DNA of 19,243 nt from MGOM01 sp035693825 (GTDB lineage Bacteria > Chloroflexota > Anaerolineae > Anaerolineales > E44-bin32). The notes below the pieces were generated by a model, which was given only the letters and a program-made list of their open reading frames with translations, was not told the origin of the DNA and did no database searches. Where the stretch lies: the NCBI GenBank assembly GCA_035693825.1, contig DASSGB010000063.1, positions 1 through 19,243 of the forward strand, written 5' to 3'. The translations under genes and the position numbers were made by a program. Positions 1-6,867 of this stretch are shown in pieces; the first letter of the stretch is position 1; the number at the start of each line of letters is the position of its first letter.

Positions 1-1041
1 GGGCACGCCAAGCAGGATCCCGGCGAACACCGAGACCAGGACCGCAGCCACCAGCGCGACCCAGAACGAGACCTGCGGTCCCCAGACGATCTGGCCGGGC
101 AGTGTGCCTACGGCCGAAGTGGTGAGGACTCCCACGGTGTAGGCGCCGAGGGCGTAGAAAGCCACGTAGCCCAGGTCGAGAAGGCCGGCGAACCCAACCA
201 CGATGTTGAGCCCCAGCCCCATAAGGATGAACAGCCCGACGCTGTTGACGACTTCCGACAGGTACGGGCCGAGGACTCTGGGCAGGCCGTAGAGGACGAA
301 CAAGGCCAAGGCGGCCAGTCCCAGCTGCACTCCGCGCCGGGCCCGGGGCGGGAGTCCCGCCACCAGGCCGCCTCGGGTGCCGCGCACGCCGCCGCGCCAG
401 TAGGCCCACAAGCCGAAGACCAGGAACACGGCCACGGCGCCGACGATCGAGAGACCCTTCTCGTTGCGGCCTCCGAACATCCACGCCACGGCGTTTCCGA
501 CTGCCGGGATGTAGGTCAGAGTCACGCGCAGCAGATCCTGCATGAGGCCAATCAGTGCAACCGAGGCCATGCCCTGCACGATCGCCCGGCGGAATCGGGC
601 CGGAAGCACCTGGATGACTCCGCCGACCCACGCCTGCACAGCGCCGGCGCCGAGCATGTACAGCGCGGCCATCGGGCCCTGTTGGTCGAACGTCAGGATC
701 TTGGCCAGCACCGGCGACGCATTGAGGAAGATGGATCGCAGGTTGAGTGGGACCATCAACAGGACGAGCCCGTAGAGCATGGCGCCCGTCAGCAGGCCGG
801 CCAGGACGGACCCGGCGAGCCGCAGGAGCAACGGCCGGTCGGACAGTCTCTGGGCCGTAATGTAGCCGACGGCGAGCAGGATCAGCAGCAGCAGCGTCTG
901 ACCCATCGAGATGACCCCGGCGATGATGTCGCGCTGTGAGAATTCCTCGACCATACCCACGAGGGACATCAACAGGGTCACGGCGCCGCCGATCAGTCCG
1001 AACTGCAGGGCGACCAGGAGCCAGGAAGGTTTCTTTTCCAT
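1..1041 (-). CDS. livM: Branched-chain amino acid ABC transporter permease LivM (C-terminus outside window)
   Basis: This is an inner-membrane permease subunit of a LIV-type importer. The frame is open from an ATG at 1041 to the window edge, giving 347 residues with no stop. A GGGAGAG sequence sits 7-8 nt upstream as the ribosome binding site. The protein is a run of hydrophobic segments. The family core starts only near residue 265, with LGLNIVVGFAGLLDLGYVAF, which is the typical LivM signature, and continues through FAGILLGVP at the edge. About 250 residues therefore precede the core, with several extra hydrophobic segments, which is longer than the E. coli LivM N-terminus. The gene starts 13 nt after livH on the same strand, so it is part of the same operon. 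The ATPase genes livG and livF would be expected beyond the window edge. The family assignment is secure; the role of the N-terminal extension is unknown. Confidence 0.9.
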   Translation of the reverse strand, partial: MEKKPSWLLVALQFGLIGGAVTLLMSLVGMVEEFSQRDIIAGVISMGQTLLLLILLAVGYITAQRLSDRPLLLRLAGSVLAGLLTGAMLYGLVLLMVPLNLRSIFLNASPVLAKILTFDQQGPMAALYMLGAGAVQAWVGGVIQVLPARFRRAIVQGMASVALIGLMQDLLRVTLTYIPAVGNAVAWMFGGRNEKGLSIVGAVAVFLVFGLWAYWRGGVRGTRGGLVAGLPPRARRGVQLGLAALALFVLYGLPRVLGPYLSEVVNSVGLFILMGLGLNIVVGFAGLLDLGYVAFYALGAYTVGVLTTSAVGTLPGQIVWGPQVSFWVALVAAVLVSVFAGILLGVP

Positions 1042-1054
1042 GGCGTTCTCTCCC

Positions 1055-2119
1055 TCAGGCCTTGGCCGTGGCCAGGCGCTCGCCCAGGATGCCCGTCGGG
1101 CGGAAGATCAGCACCAGGATGAGCATCGTGAAGGCGATGACGTCCTTCAGCTGGTAGGGTGCGGCCACTCCCAGGCCGTCGAGAAAGAGGATGGGACCCA
1201 GCGATTCGAAGATTCCCAGGAACAGACCGCCAAGCATGGCGCCGGCCGGATTGCCGATCCCGCCCAGCACCGCCGCGGTGAAGGCTTTGATGCCGGGGAT
1301 GAAGCCCATGTAGGCGTTGATCTGCCGGAACATCAGGGTGTACAGAACCCCCGCCGCGCCCGCCAGAATGCCGCCGATAACGAACGTCCGCACGATGACC
1401 GAGTCGACGTTGATACCCATCAGCGCGGCTACGTCCTTGTCCTCGGACACGGCGCGCATGGCCTTGCCAGCCTTGGTGCGCATGACGTAGAGGTAGAGGA
1501 AGAGCATCATGGCGGCTGCCGCCACGATGACCAGGACCTGGATCTTCTGGATGATGAAGGCCCCCGAAATGGTCCAGGTGCCGGCCAGGACGTCGACGTC
1601 GGGATAGGCCTTGCTGGCCGAACCGAAGAGGGTCCGGAAGGCTTCCTGGAGAAAGAACGAAGCGCCGATGGCGGTGATCAAAGGGACGAGACGCGGCGCA
1701 CGGCGCAGCGGCCGGTAGGCGACGCGCTCGAGCAGGACGGCGATCAAAGTCGAGGTCAAGATGGCCGCCACGAAGACCGCCACGATGGCGATCAACGGGC
1801 TGCGGTCGAGGAAGCCGCTGCGGTTCATCGAGGTGATGACGAAGTAACCGATATAAGGCCCGCTCATGAACACTTCACTGTGGGCGAAGTTGATCATGCG
1901 CAAGATGCCGTACACCAGCGTGTAGCCCAAGGCGATCAAGGCGTACACGCTGCCCTGAGCCAGCCCGAACACGACGAAGTCGAACCAGTGCCGCCCGGTG
2001 TAGGTGCCTTGCCGAAGAGTCAGGTAGGAACCCACCACCACCAACGTGACGATCGACCCACCGACGCCCCACATGAAGACGTCGGTCAAGGTGATCCGTT
2101 CCCTCAAGCGCTGTAGCAT
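1055..2119 (-). CDS. livH: Branched-chain amino acid ABC transporter permease LivH
   Basis: This is the second membrane permease of the LIV-type importer, 354 residues, somewhat longer than the roughly 300 usual for LivH because of an N-terminal hydrophobic segment. The core is clear: GLAQGSVYALIALGYTLVYG followed by MINFAHSEVFM (the usual form is GMINFAHGE), then ERVAYRPLR, AVSEDKDVAALMGIN and GGIGNPAGAMLGG, ending in LIFRPTGILGE. These are standard family blocks, including the cytoplasmic loop that contacts the ATPase. The ATG at 2119 is preceded by AGGAG at 6 nt spacing. The gene lies 251 nt downstream of the binding-protein gene and 13 nt upstream of livM. It probably forms a heterodimer with LivM and handles leucine, isoleucine or valine, or a related amino acid or amide such as urea; the sequence does not settle the substrate. 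Confidence 0.93.
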   Translation of the reverse strand: MLQRLRERITLTDVFMWGVGGSIVTLVVVGSYLTLRQGTYTGRHWFDFVVFGLAQGSVYALIALGYTLVYGILRMINFAHSEVFMSGPYIGYFVITSMNRSGFLDRSPLIAIVAVFVAAILTSTLIAVLLERVAYRPLRRAPRLVPLITAIGASFFLQEAFRTLFGSASKAYPDVDVLAGTWTISGAFIIQKIQVLVIVAAAAMMLFLYLYVMRTKAGKAMRAVSEDKDVAALMGINVDSVIVRTFVIGGILAGAAGVLYTLMFRQINAYMGFIPGIKAFTAAVLGGIGNPAGAMLGGLFLGIFESLGPILFLDGLGVAAPYQLKDVIAFTMLILVLIFRPTGILGERLATAKA

Positions 2120-2289
2120 GTCAGGCTCCTCGTGAGGGGAAAGCCTTCCCAGAGGTGGGTGACAACCGGCAGGACGGTGGAGGCGCGAGGCGGATGATCG
2201 CGACCACGCGGTCTCCGTCCGGCGGAAATGGAGTGGGTGTCAACAGGGGATGGCGTCTCCGGGGAAAACAGATGAGTGCGAATATATGC

Positions 2290-2326
2290 GGCTGAGCCGG
2301 GCCGAGGGCGCGGGCCCGGCTCAGCC
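2290..2326 (-). terminator. Strong intercistronic stem-loop between livJ-type gene and livH
   Basis: The arms GGCTGAGCCGGGCC (2290-2303) and GGCCCGGCTCAGCC (2313-2326) are perfectly complementary over 14 bp around a 9-nt loop. The hairpin lies 44 nt past the stop of the binding-protein gene, in transcript sense. No T-run follows on the minus strand (the next bases are GCATATATTCG), so it is not a textbook intrinsic terminator. In binding-protein transporter operons such a hairpin commonly caps the abundant binding-protein mRNA or causes partial termination, giving more binding protein than permease. That role is inferred here. Confidence 0.65.
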
Positions 2327-2370
2327 ACAGACTTTAGGCTCCGAAAGACGAGGTCAGTCGGCCGTGAGGC

Positions 2371-3669
2371 CTACTGACCCGGCCTCCAGAACACGGGCGG
2401 CGGCCAGTTGCCGGCGACTTCAGCCTCGCTGAGCAAGAAGACGGCGAGAGCCTCGCCTGTGGCGCAGTCACCGTTCGCGTCGCAGGTCAGGTTCCCGGTC
2501 AGGCCGTCGAAGTTGGAGGTGGCGTACATCGCATCGCGCAGTGCCTGGCGACCGATGTGCACGGTCCCGTCGGCGTCGACCACGGCCACAGCCTCGATCG
2601 CGTTGAGCAGCATATTCGTGGCGTCGTAGGCATGGCTATGGAAGCCGCTCGGGGGCACGCCACCGAACTTGGCCTCCCACTTATCGAGGAAGGCGGCGTA
2701 GTCGGGATCCTCGGGGCTGACGTATGGACCCGAGAGGTACATCCCTACGGCGGCGTCACCGGTGGCCTCGGGGAACGTGTCGGCGAACAGGCCGTCGGCG
2801 CCCATCAGGATGGTCGTCTCCAGCCCCGCCACCTGCTTGGCCTGCTGAGCGATCAGGTCGCCTTCGGGCTCGAAGATCGGGAAGTAGATGATCTCCGGCG
2901 CGCCGGTGGCGATGGTCGTCAGAACCGGCTTCATGTCGGTGTCGCCGACGTTCACCGCTTCCTGGGCCGTAACCGTTCCGCCCAGCTCGACGAACGTGTC
3001 GGCGAAGACCTGCTGCAGGCTCTGGGCGTACGGGCTGCCGTCATGGATCGTGGCGGCCTTGGTGAAGCCCAGCTCGTTGTAGGCGAACTCCGCCGCGACA
3101 CGGCCCTGGAACAGGTCGTTGTGGGCCGTTCGCAGGTAGCCCGGCCAGTGGTCGGGATGATCGGGGTTGGTCAGGTCGGGATTCGTGTTCGAGGACGAGA
3201 TCATGACCATGCCGGCCTGCGAGATCAAAGGCATGGCGGCGCGCGCCTCGCTCGAGCAGTTGGTCCCGATGATACCGATGACGGTGGGATCGGCCGCCAG
3301 CTTGGTGCCGGCCGCCTGGCCGCCTTCGGCGTTGCAGAGGGTGTCCTCGCCGGTCAGCTCGATCGGATGACCGAGGAGCTCACCGCCGCGATCATCGACG
3401 GCAATCTCGATCGCGCCCCGGCTGTCCTCGCCCAGGGTGGCCGTGGGGCCGGAAACCGTCAGGGCGTAGGCGATGTGGATCGGGTCGCCCGCCGCGATGT
3501 CGACGCAGCCGATGGCGTCTGTGCATTCGAAGGCCGCAGGAGCCGTAGCTTCCGGCGGCGTCGTCGCTTCGGCTGGCGGCTGTGTCGGAGCCGCGGTGGG
3601 GGTGGCGCATGCCGCCAGAATCATGCTCGCCAAAACGAGCAGGGACAGCATGCTGAAGGTGCGCTTCAT
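2371..3669 (-). CDS. Branched-chain amino acid ABC transporter substrate-binding lipoprotein
   Basis: This is a type I periplasmic-binding-fold lipoprotein of the Leu/Ile/Val-binding family (432 residues), which captures substrate outside the membrane and delivers it to LivH/LivM. Residues 1-20 are a lipoprotein signal (MKRTFSMLS, hydrophobic core, LAA) with the lipidated cysteine at C21. A Thr/Pro/Ala linker follows up to about residue 45, a style common in Chloroflexota. The mature domain begins with DPIHIAYALTVSGP and shows GAIEIAVDDRGG, the GIIGTNCSSEA turn, SSSNTNPDLT and later SHAYDATNMLLNAIEAV, all standard blocks. Cysteine pairs around residues 112 and 137, and near the C-terminus, may form disulfides. 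The ATG at 3669 has a purine-rich GGAGGAGGGAGAAGAA immediately upstream. It is the first gene of the liv operon. The exact ligand cannot be read from sequence, so I give no livJ/livK symbol. Confidence 0.92.
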   Translation of the reverse strand: MKRTFSMLSLLVLASMILAACATPTAAPTQPPAEATTPPEATAPAAFECTDAIGCVDIAAGDPIHIAYALTVSGPTATLGEDSRGAIEIAVDDRGGELLGHPIELTGEDTLCNAEGGQAAGTKLAADPTVIGIIGTNCSSEARAAMPLISQAGMVMISSSNTNPDLTNPDHPDHWPGYLRTAHNDLFQGRVAAEFAYNELGFTKAATIHDGSPYAQSLQQVFADTFVELGGTVTAQEAVNVGDTDMKPVLTTIATGAPEIIYFPIFEPEGDLIAQQAKQVAGLETTILMGADGLFADTFPEATGDAAVGMYLSGPYVSPEDPDYAAFLDKWEAKFGGVPPSGFHSHAYDATNMLLNAIEAVAVVDADGTVHIGRQALRDAMYATSNFDGLTGNLTCDANGDCATGEALAVFLLSEAEVAGNWPPPVFWRPGQ

Positions 3670-3704
3670 TTCTTCTCCCTCCTCCAGGGTTCAAAAGGTG
3701 GCGT

Positions 3705-3722
3705 GGCCTGAGACCTCAGGCC
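3705..3722. repeat. Perfect 18-bp palindrome in liv leader, near the ribosome binding site
   Basis: GGCCTGAGACCTCAGGCC is two 8-bp arms around AC, 35 nt upstream of the binding-protein start codon. In RNA it can form a 7-bp stem with a 4-nt loop. It could be a repressor operator or a leader hairpin affecting translation; the sequence alone does not decide. Confidence 0.5.
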
Positions 3723-3785
3723 TGGTCGTGCGACTGTCGAGGTTGTGCCGGGCTGCTTCCTCCTCTCTCCCACGTCCCCGCGAAA

Positions 3786-3799
3786 CGACCTTCAGGTCG
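3786..3799. repeat. Second palindrome in liv leader
   Basis: CGACCTTCAGGTCG has 6-bp perfect arms around a 2-base centre, about 50-60 nt downstream of the predicted liv transcription start. It differs in sequence from the palindrome at 3705, so the two are not copies of one operator. Both lie in the transcribed leader. Confidence 0.4.
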
Positions 3800-3853
3800 C
3801 GCCCCAGGGGGATGGGTTGATCGGACTCGCTGGCTGGACCCCCTAAAGAGGAG

Positions 3854-3883
3854 ATTGTAAATCGGTTGGACGGCGCATGTCAA
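3854..3883 (-). promoter_or_regulatory. Sigma70-type promoter of the liv operon
   Basis: On the minus strand a perfect -35 TTGACA (3883-3878) is followed, after an 18-bp spacer, by the -10 TACAAT (3859-3854), five of six to consensus. The start of transcription would be near 3847, giving a leader of roughly 180 nt before the binding-protein ATG. It is the only consensus-like promoter I found upstream of this operon. Confidence 0.65.
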
Positions 3884-4085
3884 CGGGGTCCGATTCGTGG
3901 CCTCCATGTTCATACAAGTCGCTTCCGAGCGTGGCGATACCTCCTCGGATCGGACCCGCCCGGTCAGATTCGCCGGCACGGGTCCCAACCAGGCCCATCA
4001 ATTCCCCCTTCGCCAACCGACCGGCACCGGCTCCGTCACGAGACAGCCTGCCGACCTGGCTCCATACACGGCGGAGGTCGACTCC

Positions 4086-4114
4086 TTGACGCCCCAGACC
4101 CCGACGGCTATCCT
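4086..4114 (+). promoter_or_regulatory. Promoter of the glycosyltransferase-yraN-miaA operon
   Basis: TTGACG (4086-4091) and TATCCT (4109-4114) are separated by exactly 17 bp. Transcription would start near 4121, just at the GGGGGA ribosome binding site (4120-4125) that precedes the GTG start at 4134. The fit between promoter, binding site and start supports all three calls. Confidence 0.55.
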
Positions 4115-4133
4115 TCGATGGGGGAATGCTTCT

Positions 4134-5342
4134 GTGCGCATCGGAATGGTGCTCGACGTCTACAAGCCCCACGTAAGCGGCGTCACGAACTACGTCAGCA
4201 TCAACAAGCAGGCCCTGGAGCGAGCCGGGCACGAGGTCTTCGTCTTCGCCTTCGGCACGAAGGACTCGCGCACGGATGAGAAGAATGTCGTGCTCTCTCC
4301 CGGTCTGCCCTTGGCCAGGACGAGCTACGCCTTCGGATTTACCTTCACCCGGGCGGCCCGCCGCCTCCTGCAATCGATGGACGTGGTGCACGTCCATCAT
4401 CCTTTCCTGAGCGGTCGGCTCGCCCTCCGCTACTGCCGGGCGGCGGGCATCCCGATCGTCTTCACCAATCACACACGTTACGATCTGTACGCCCAGGTCT
4501 ACCTTCCGCTCTTGCCCGACCAGTTGGGCCAGGCGTTCCTCCAGGCCTACATGCCGGCGTTCTGCAGGGATGTGAATCTGGTGATCGCTCCGTCCCAGGG
4601 ATTGTGCAACGTGCTGCGCGAGATGGGCGTGGAGGCGCCCATCGAGGTCATTCCGAACGGTGTCGACCTGGCGCCGTTCCGTGCCGGGCCCCGACCCATC
4701 GAGCGGTCTCGCCTCGGCGTTCCCCAGGACGACGTCCTGATCATCTTCGTCGGCCGACTCGGCCTCGAGAAGAATCTGGCCTTCCTGCTGCGTGCCTTCA
4801 TCGCGCTTCATCGGGCTCAGCCCCAGGTGAGTTTGCTGCTGGTGGGCGAGGGGCCCGACCGTGATGATCTGCGCGACCGCGCTCGCGCTGAAGGCGCCGG
4901 CGAGAAGGTCTTCTTCACCGGCCTGGTGCCCTACCCGGATGTACCGCGCTACCTGGCTGCATCCGATTTGTTCGCCACGGCTTCGCGGACCGAGGTCCAT
5001 CCGCTGTCGGTCATCGAAGCCCTGGCGGCCGGGCTGCCCGTGGTGGGGATCGACTCGCCCGGAGTCAGCGACACGATCGTCGATGGCCAGACCGGTTTCG
5101 TGGCGGAAAACACGGTCGAGGCCCTCACCTCCAAGCTGGAGCTGCTGGTGAGGGACAAAGCGCTGCGGCGACGCATGGCGGAGGCCGCCAGCCGCTCGGC
5201 CGAGGCCTACGATGTCGATCGGACCAGCGCCCTGGTGGCGGCCCGATACCGGGACCTGGTGGCGAATGCCAAGCCTCCTCGCAGGCGTCCATGGGACCAC
5301 CTGTTGGATCGGCTGCTGGACCGGCCGAGTGAAACGGCCTAG
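4134..5342 (+). CDS. GT4-family glycosyltransferase (diacylglycerol glucosyltransferase-like)
   Basis: This is a retaining GT-B glycosyltransferase of 402 residues that transfers a sugar from a nucleotide-sugar donor, probably at the cytoplasmic face of the membrane. The N-terminal acceptor domain shows GVTNYVSINKQALERAGHEV (16-35), the GT4 glycine-rich loop, and HVHHPFLSG (86-94), which resembles glucosyl-diacylglycerol synthases and PimB-like mannosyltransferases. The C-terminal donor domain shows VIPNGVDLAPF (172-182), FVGRLGLEKN (205-214) with the donor-phosphate Arg/Lys, and the E-x7-E motif at E287 and E295 in EVHPLSVIEALAAGLPVVG. I chose the GTG at 4134 because GGGGGA lies 8 nt upstream and the motif-bearing protein begins RIGMVLDVYKP there; the frame is open 237 nt further upstream without conserved features. 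Its last 14 nt overlap the next gene. Membrane glycolipid synthesis is inferred; the acceptor is not proven. Confidence 0.85.
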   Translation: MRIGMVLDVYKPHVSGVTNYVSINKQALERAGHEVFVFAFGTKDSRTDEKNVVLSPGLPLARTSYAFGFTFTRAARRLLQSMDVVHVHHPFLSGRLALRYCRAAGIPIVFTNHTRYDLYAQVYLPLLPDQLGQAFLQAYMPAFCRDVNLVIAPSQGLCNVLREMGVEAPIEVIPNGVDLAPFRAGPRPIERSRLGVPQDDVLIIFVGRLGLEKNLAFLLRAFIALHRAQPQVSLLLVGEGPDRDDLRDRARAEGAGEKVFFTGLVPYPDVPRYLAASDLFATASRTEVHPLSVIEALAAGLPVVGIDSPGVSDTIVDGQTGFVAENTVEALTSKLELLVRDKALRRRMAEAASRSAEAYDVDRTSALVAARYRDLVANAKPPRRRPWDHLLDRLLDRPSETA

Positions 5343-5706
5343 CGTCGGGCAGCTGGGCGAGCAGCGCGCGCGGCGCCTCCTCGAGCGCGCCGGCCTGAGA
5401 ATCCTCGAGACGAACTGGCGCTGCCCGGAGGGCGAGATCGACCTCATTGCCGCGGACGGCGATGTCGTGGTGTTTGTCGAGGTCAAGACCCGCCGCGGAA
5501 CCCTTTTCGGTCAACCGGAAGACAGCCTCACCCGGGACAAGCGCCGTCGCCTGCAGCGCGCGGCGGTGGCCTACCTGCAGTCCGTCGACCGCCTCGACGC
5601 CGCGTGGCGCATCGACGTCGTCACGGTGCGCGGCGACCCGCGACGCGGGGCGCGCCTCGAACACCTGGTGGACGTGGTCGAAGCGGACGAGGGAGGCCTG
5701 TGGTAG
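5329..5706 (+). CDS. YraN family (UPF0102) nuclease-fold protein
   Basis: This is a small protein of 125 residues matching the YraN/UPF0102 family, which has a PD-(D/E)xK endonuclease-like fold related to archaeal Holliday-junction resolvases. The cellular role of the family is poorly known. The conserved features are GQLGEQRARRLLERAG near the start, NWRCPEGEIDLIAADGD with E36 and D38, then FVEVKTRR with E51 and K53, forming the expected acidic/acidic/E-x-K active site. The GTG at 5329 gives a normal family length and overlaps the glycosyltransferase stop by 14 nt, suggesting translational coupling; its ribosome binding site is weak. An upstream ATG in frame at 5212 would add 39 unrelated residues and lies inside the previous gene, so I rejected it. 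The gene overlaps miaA by 7 nt. Confidence 0.88.
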   Translation: MKRPSVGQLGEQRARRLLERAGLRILETNWRCPEGEIDLIAADGDVVVFVEVKTRRGTLFGQPEDSLTRDKRRRLQRAAVAYLQSVDRLDAAWRIDVVTVRGDPRRGARLEHLVDVVEADEGGLW

Positions 5707-6629
5707 CCGGCACCGTCGTCGCCCTGCTCGGGCCCACGGGGGTTGGCAAGACGGATCTGGCCATCGCCCTTGCTCGTGAGCTGGATGGGGAGGTCGTCTC
5801 CGTCGATTCCAGATTGCTGTACCGGGGCATGGACATCGGCACCGCCAAACCGGCTCCAGCCCAACGGGCAGACGTGCCGCATCATCTTATCGACGTCGCC
5901 GATCCCGACGAAACCTGGAGCCTGGGGCAGTTCCGCGAGGCCGTGCATCGCGTCGTCGACGAGGTCCTGGAACGGCAGCGCCTGCCGATCCTGGCCGGAG
6001 GAACGGGCCAGTATATGGTGGCGACGCTCGAGGGGTGGGATCCGCCGGCGCACCCGCCCGATCCAGTCCTTCGTCAGGAATTGGCCGCGTTCGCTGAGGC
6101 TCATGGCGCAAAAGCCTTGCACGATCGGTTGAGGGAGCGCGATCCGTCGGCGGCGGCACGTATCGATCCGCGCAACGTGCGCCGGGTCATTCGCGCGTTG
6201 GAGCTGGCGGCCTCGGGAGTGTCACGCGATCGGAACGAACTGCGGTCTCCGGCTTTCGACGCGATCCGTGTCGGCCTGCGCCTGCCGCGTCCGGAACTGT
6301 ACGCTCGCCTGGACCGGCGCATCGATCGAATGCTGGCTGAGGGACTGGTGGAGGAAGTGCGCGGGCTGCTGGCGCAGGGCTATTCGACCGATTTGCCATC
6401 GATGTCGGCCATCGGGTACCGGCAGATCGCGGCTCACCTGCGCGGCGAGTCGACGCTCGAGGAGGCGGTCGCACGCATCCGTCAGGCGACCCGGCGCTTC
6501 GTTCGTCATCAGGCGAACTGGTTTCGCGAGGACGATCCGCGGATTCGCTGGTTCGAGCCCCGGCCCGGGTATGAGGCGGACGTGATGTCTTGGATCCGCC
6601 ATCGTCTAGGGCGTTCCGGCAGCGGATAA
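5700..6629 (+). CDS. miaA: tRNA dimethylallyltransferase MiaA
   Basis: MiaA transfers a dimethylallyl group to N6 of A37 in tRNAs that read codons starting with U, in the cytoplasm. The protein has 309 residues, the usual family length. The P-loop GPTGVGKT lies at residues 10-17, followed by VSVDSRLLYRGMDIGTAKP, the substrate-binding block. Further on are GGTGQYM (family form GGTGLY), RNVRRVIRALEL and the late blocks AIGYRQIAAHLRGE and RQATRRFVRHQANWFR, all characteristic. The GTG at 5700 overlaps the stop of the yraN-type gene by 7 nt and is preceded closely by AGGGAGG (5690-5696), at slightly short spacing. It is the last gene of the three-gene operon, and the neighbour on the right is convergent. 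In many bacteria miaA sits by mutL or hfq; neither is here. Confidence 0.95.
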   Translation: MVAGTVVALLGPTGVGKTDLAIALARELDGEVVSVDSRLLYRGMDIGTAKPAPAQRADVPHHLIDVADPDETWSLGQFREAVHRVVDEVLERQRLPILAGGTGQYMVATLEGWDPPAHPPDPVLRQELAAFAEAHGAKALHDRLRERDPSAAARIDPRNVRRVIRALELAASGVSRDRNELRSPAFDAIRVGLRLPRPELYARLDRRIDRMLAEGLVEEVRGLLAQGYSTDLPSMSAIGYRQIAAHLRGESTLEEAVARIRQATRRFVRHQANWFREDDPRIRWFEPRPGYEADVMSWIRHRLGRSGSG

Positions 6630-6662
6630 CGCTCTCGGCCCCTTCCGCGAGAAACCATCGTC

Positions 6663-6750
6663 GCGTTCAACTCTGCGCCCCCCGCAGGTCGGGTGTTGAA
6701 CGCCCCTACCACCGACCTCGATCCGTAGGGGCGGCTCGCGAGCCGCCCCT
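6663..6750. repeat. Nested intergenic palindromic repeats (GTAGGGGCG type)
   Basis: The gap between the convergent miaA and phosphate-transporter genes holds several overlapping inverted repeats. A 9-bp pair, GCGTTCAAC (6663-6671) and GTTGAACGC (6695-6703), overlaps a 7-bp pair, AGGTCGG (6686-6692) and CCGACCT (6712-6718). Beyond them is a perfect 24-bp palindrome from 6727 to 6750, AGGGGCGGCTCG and its mirror. The word GTAGGGGCG at 6725 also occurs inverted at 6701-6709. Such GTAGGGGCG palindromes look like dispersed extragenic repeats and could act as a two-way terminator here. The rest of the gap (6630-6662, 6751-6867) shows nothing clear. Confidence 0.6.
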
Positions 6751-6867
6751 GCCGAGACTTGAGCAGCCCCGTTCGTCGCCCGACGGCCTTTGGGGCGCGG
6801 CATCGAGATCCAAGTCCCCGGTAGGGCAAAGATCAATGCCTTGCGGTACGGGAGACCGACAGGACAT

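Larger units (their letters stand above)
3670..4133. other. Divergent regulatory gap between liv operon and glycosyltransferase operon
   Basis: These 464 bases lie between two divergent starts. The left part (3670-3853) is the likely untranslated leader of the liv operon and holds two perfect palindromes. The liv promoter is at 3854-3883 and the glycosyltransferase promoter at 4086-4114. Between 3890 and 4085 I see no recognisable protein, RNA gene or repeat. The plus-strand reading frame stays open back to 3897, but its composition does not look like a conserved N-terminus. Confidence 0.6.

Noticed and set aside
911..2116. Plus-strand open frame of 401 codons opposite livH
   Set aside because: Low-complexity His/Asp/Gln/Glu-rich translation typical of the antisense of a hydrophobic membrane protein; livH explains the region.
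2238..2243. TTGACA on the minus strand before livH, a possible internal promoter
   Set aside because: No -10-like hexamer occurs at 16-18 bp spacing, so it is probably chance.
2557..3711. Plus-strand open frame of 384 codons opposite the liv binding protein
   Set aside because: Antisense shadow with Arg/Gly/Asp-rich composition; the opposite strand encodes a full lipoprotein with signal and lipobox.
3897..4133. N-terminal extension of the glycosyltransferase
   Set aside because: The frame is open, but a promoter and ribosome binding site fit the GTG at 4134, and the extension has no GT4 features.
3843..5486. Minus-strand open frame of 547 codons opposite the glycosyltransferase
   Set aside because: Antisense shadow spanning a promoter region and two genes; no recognisable motif.
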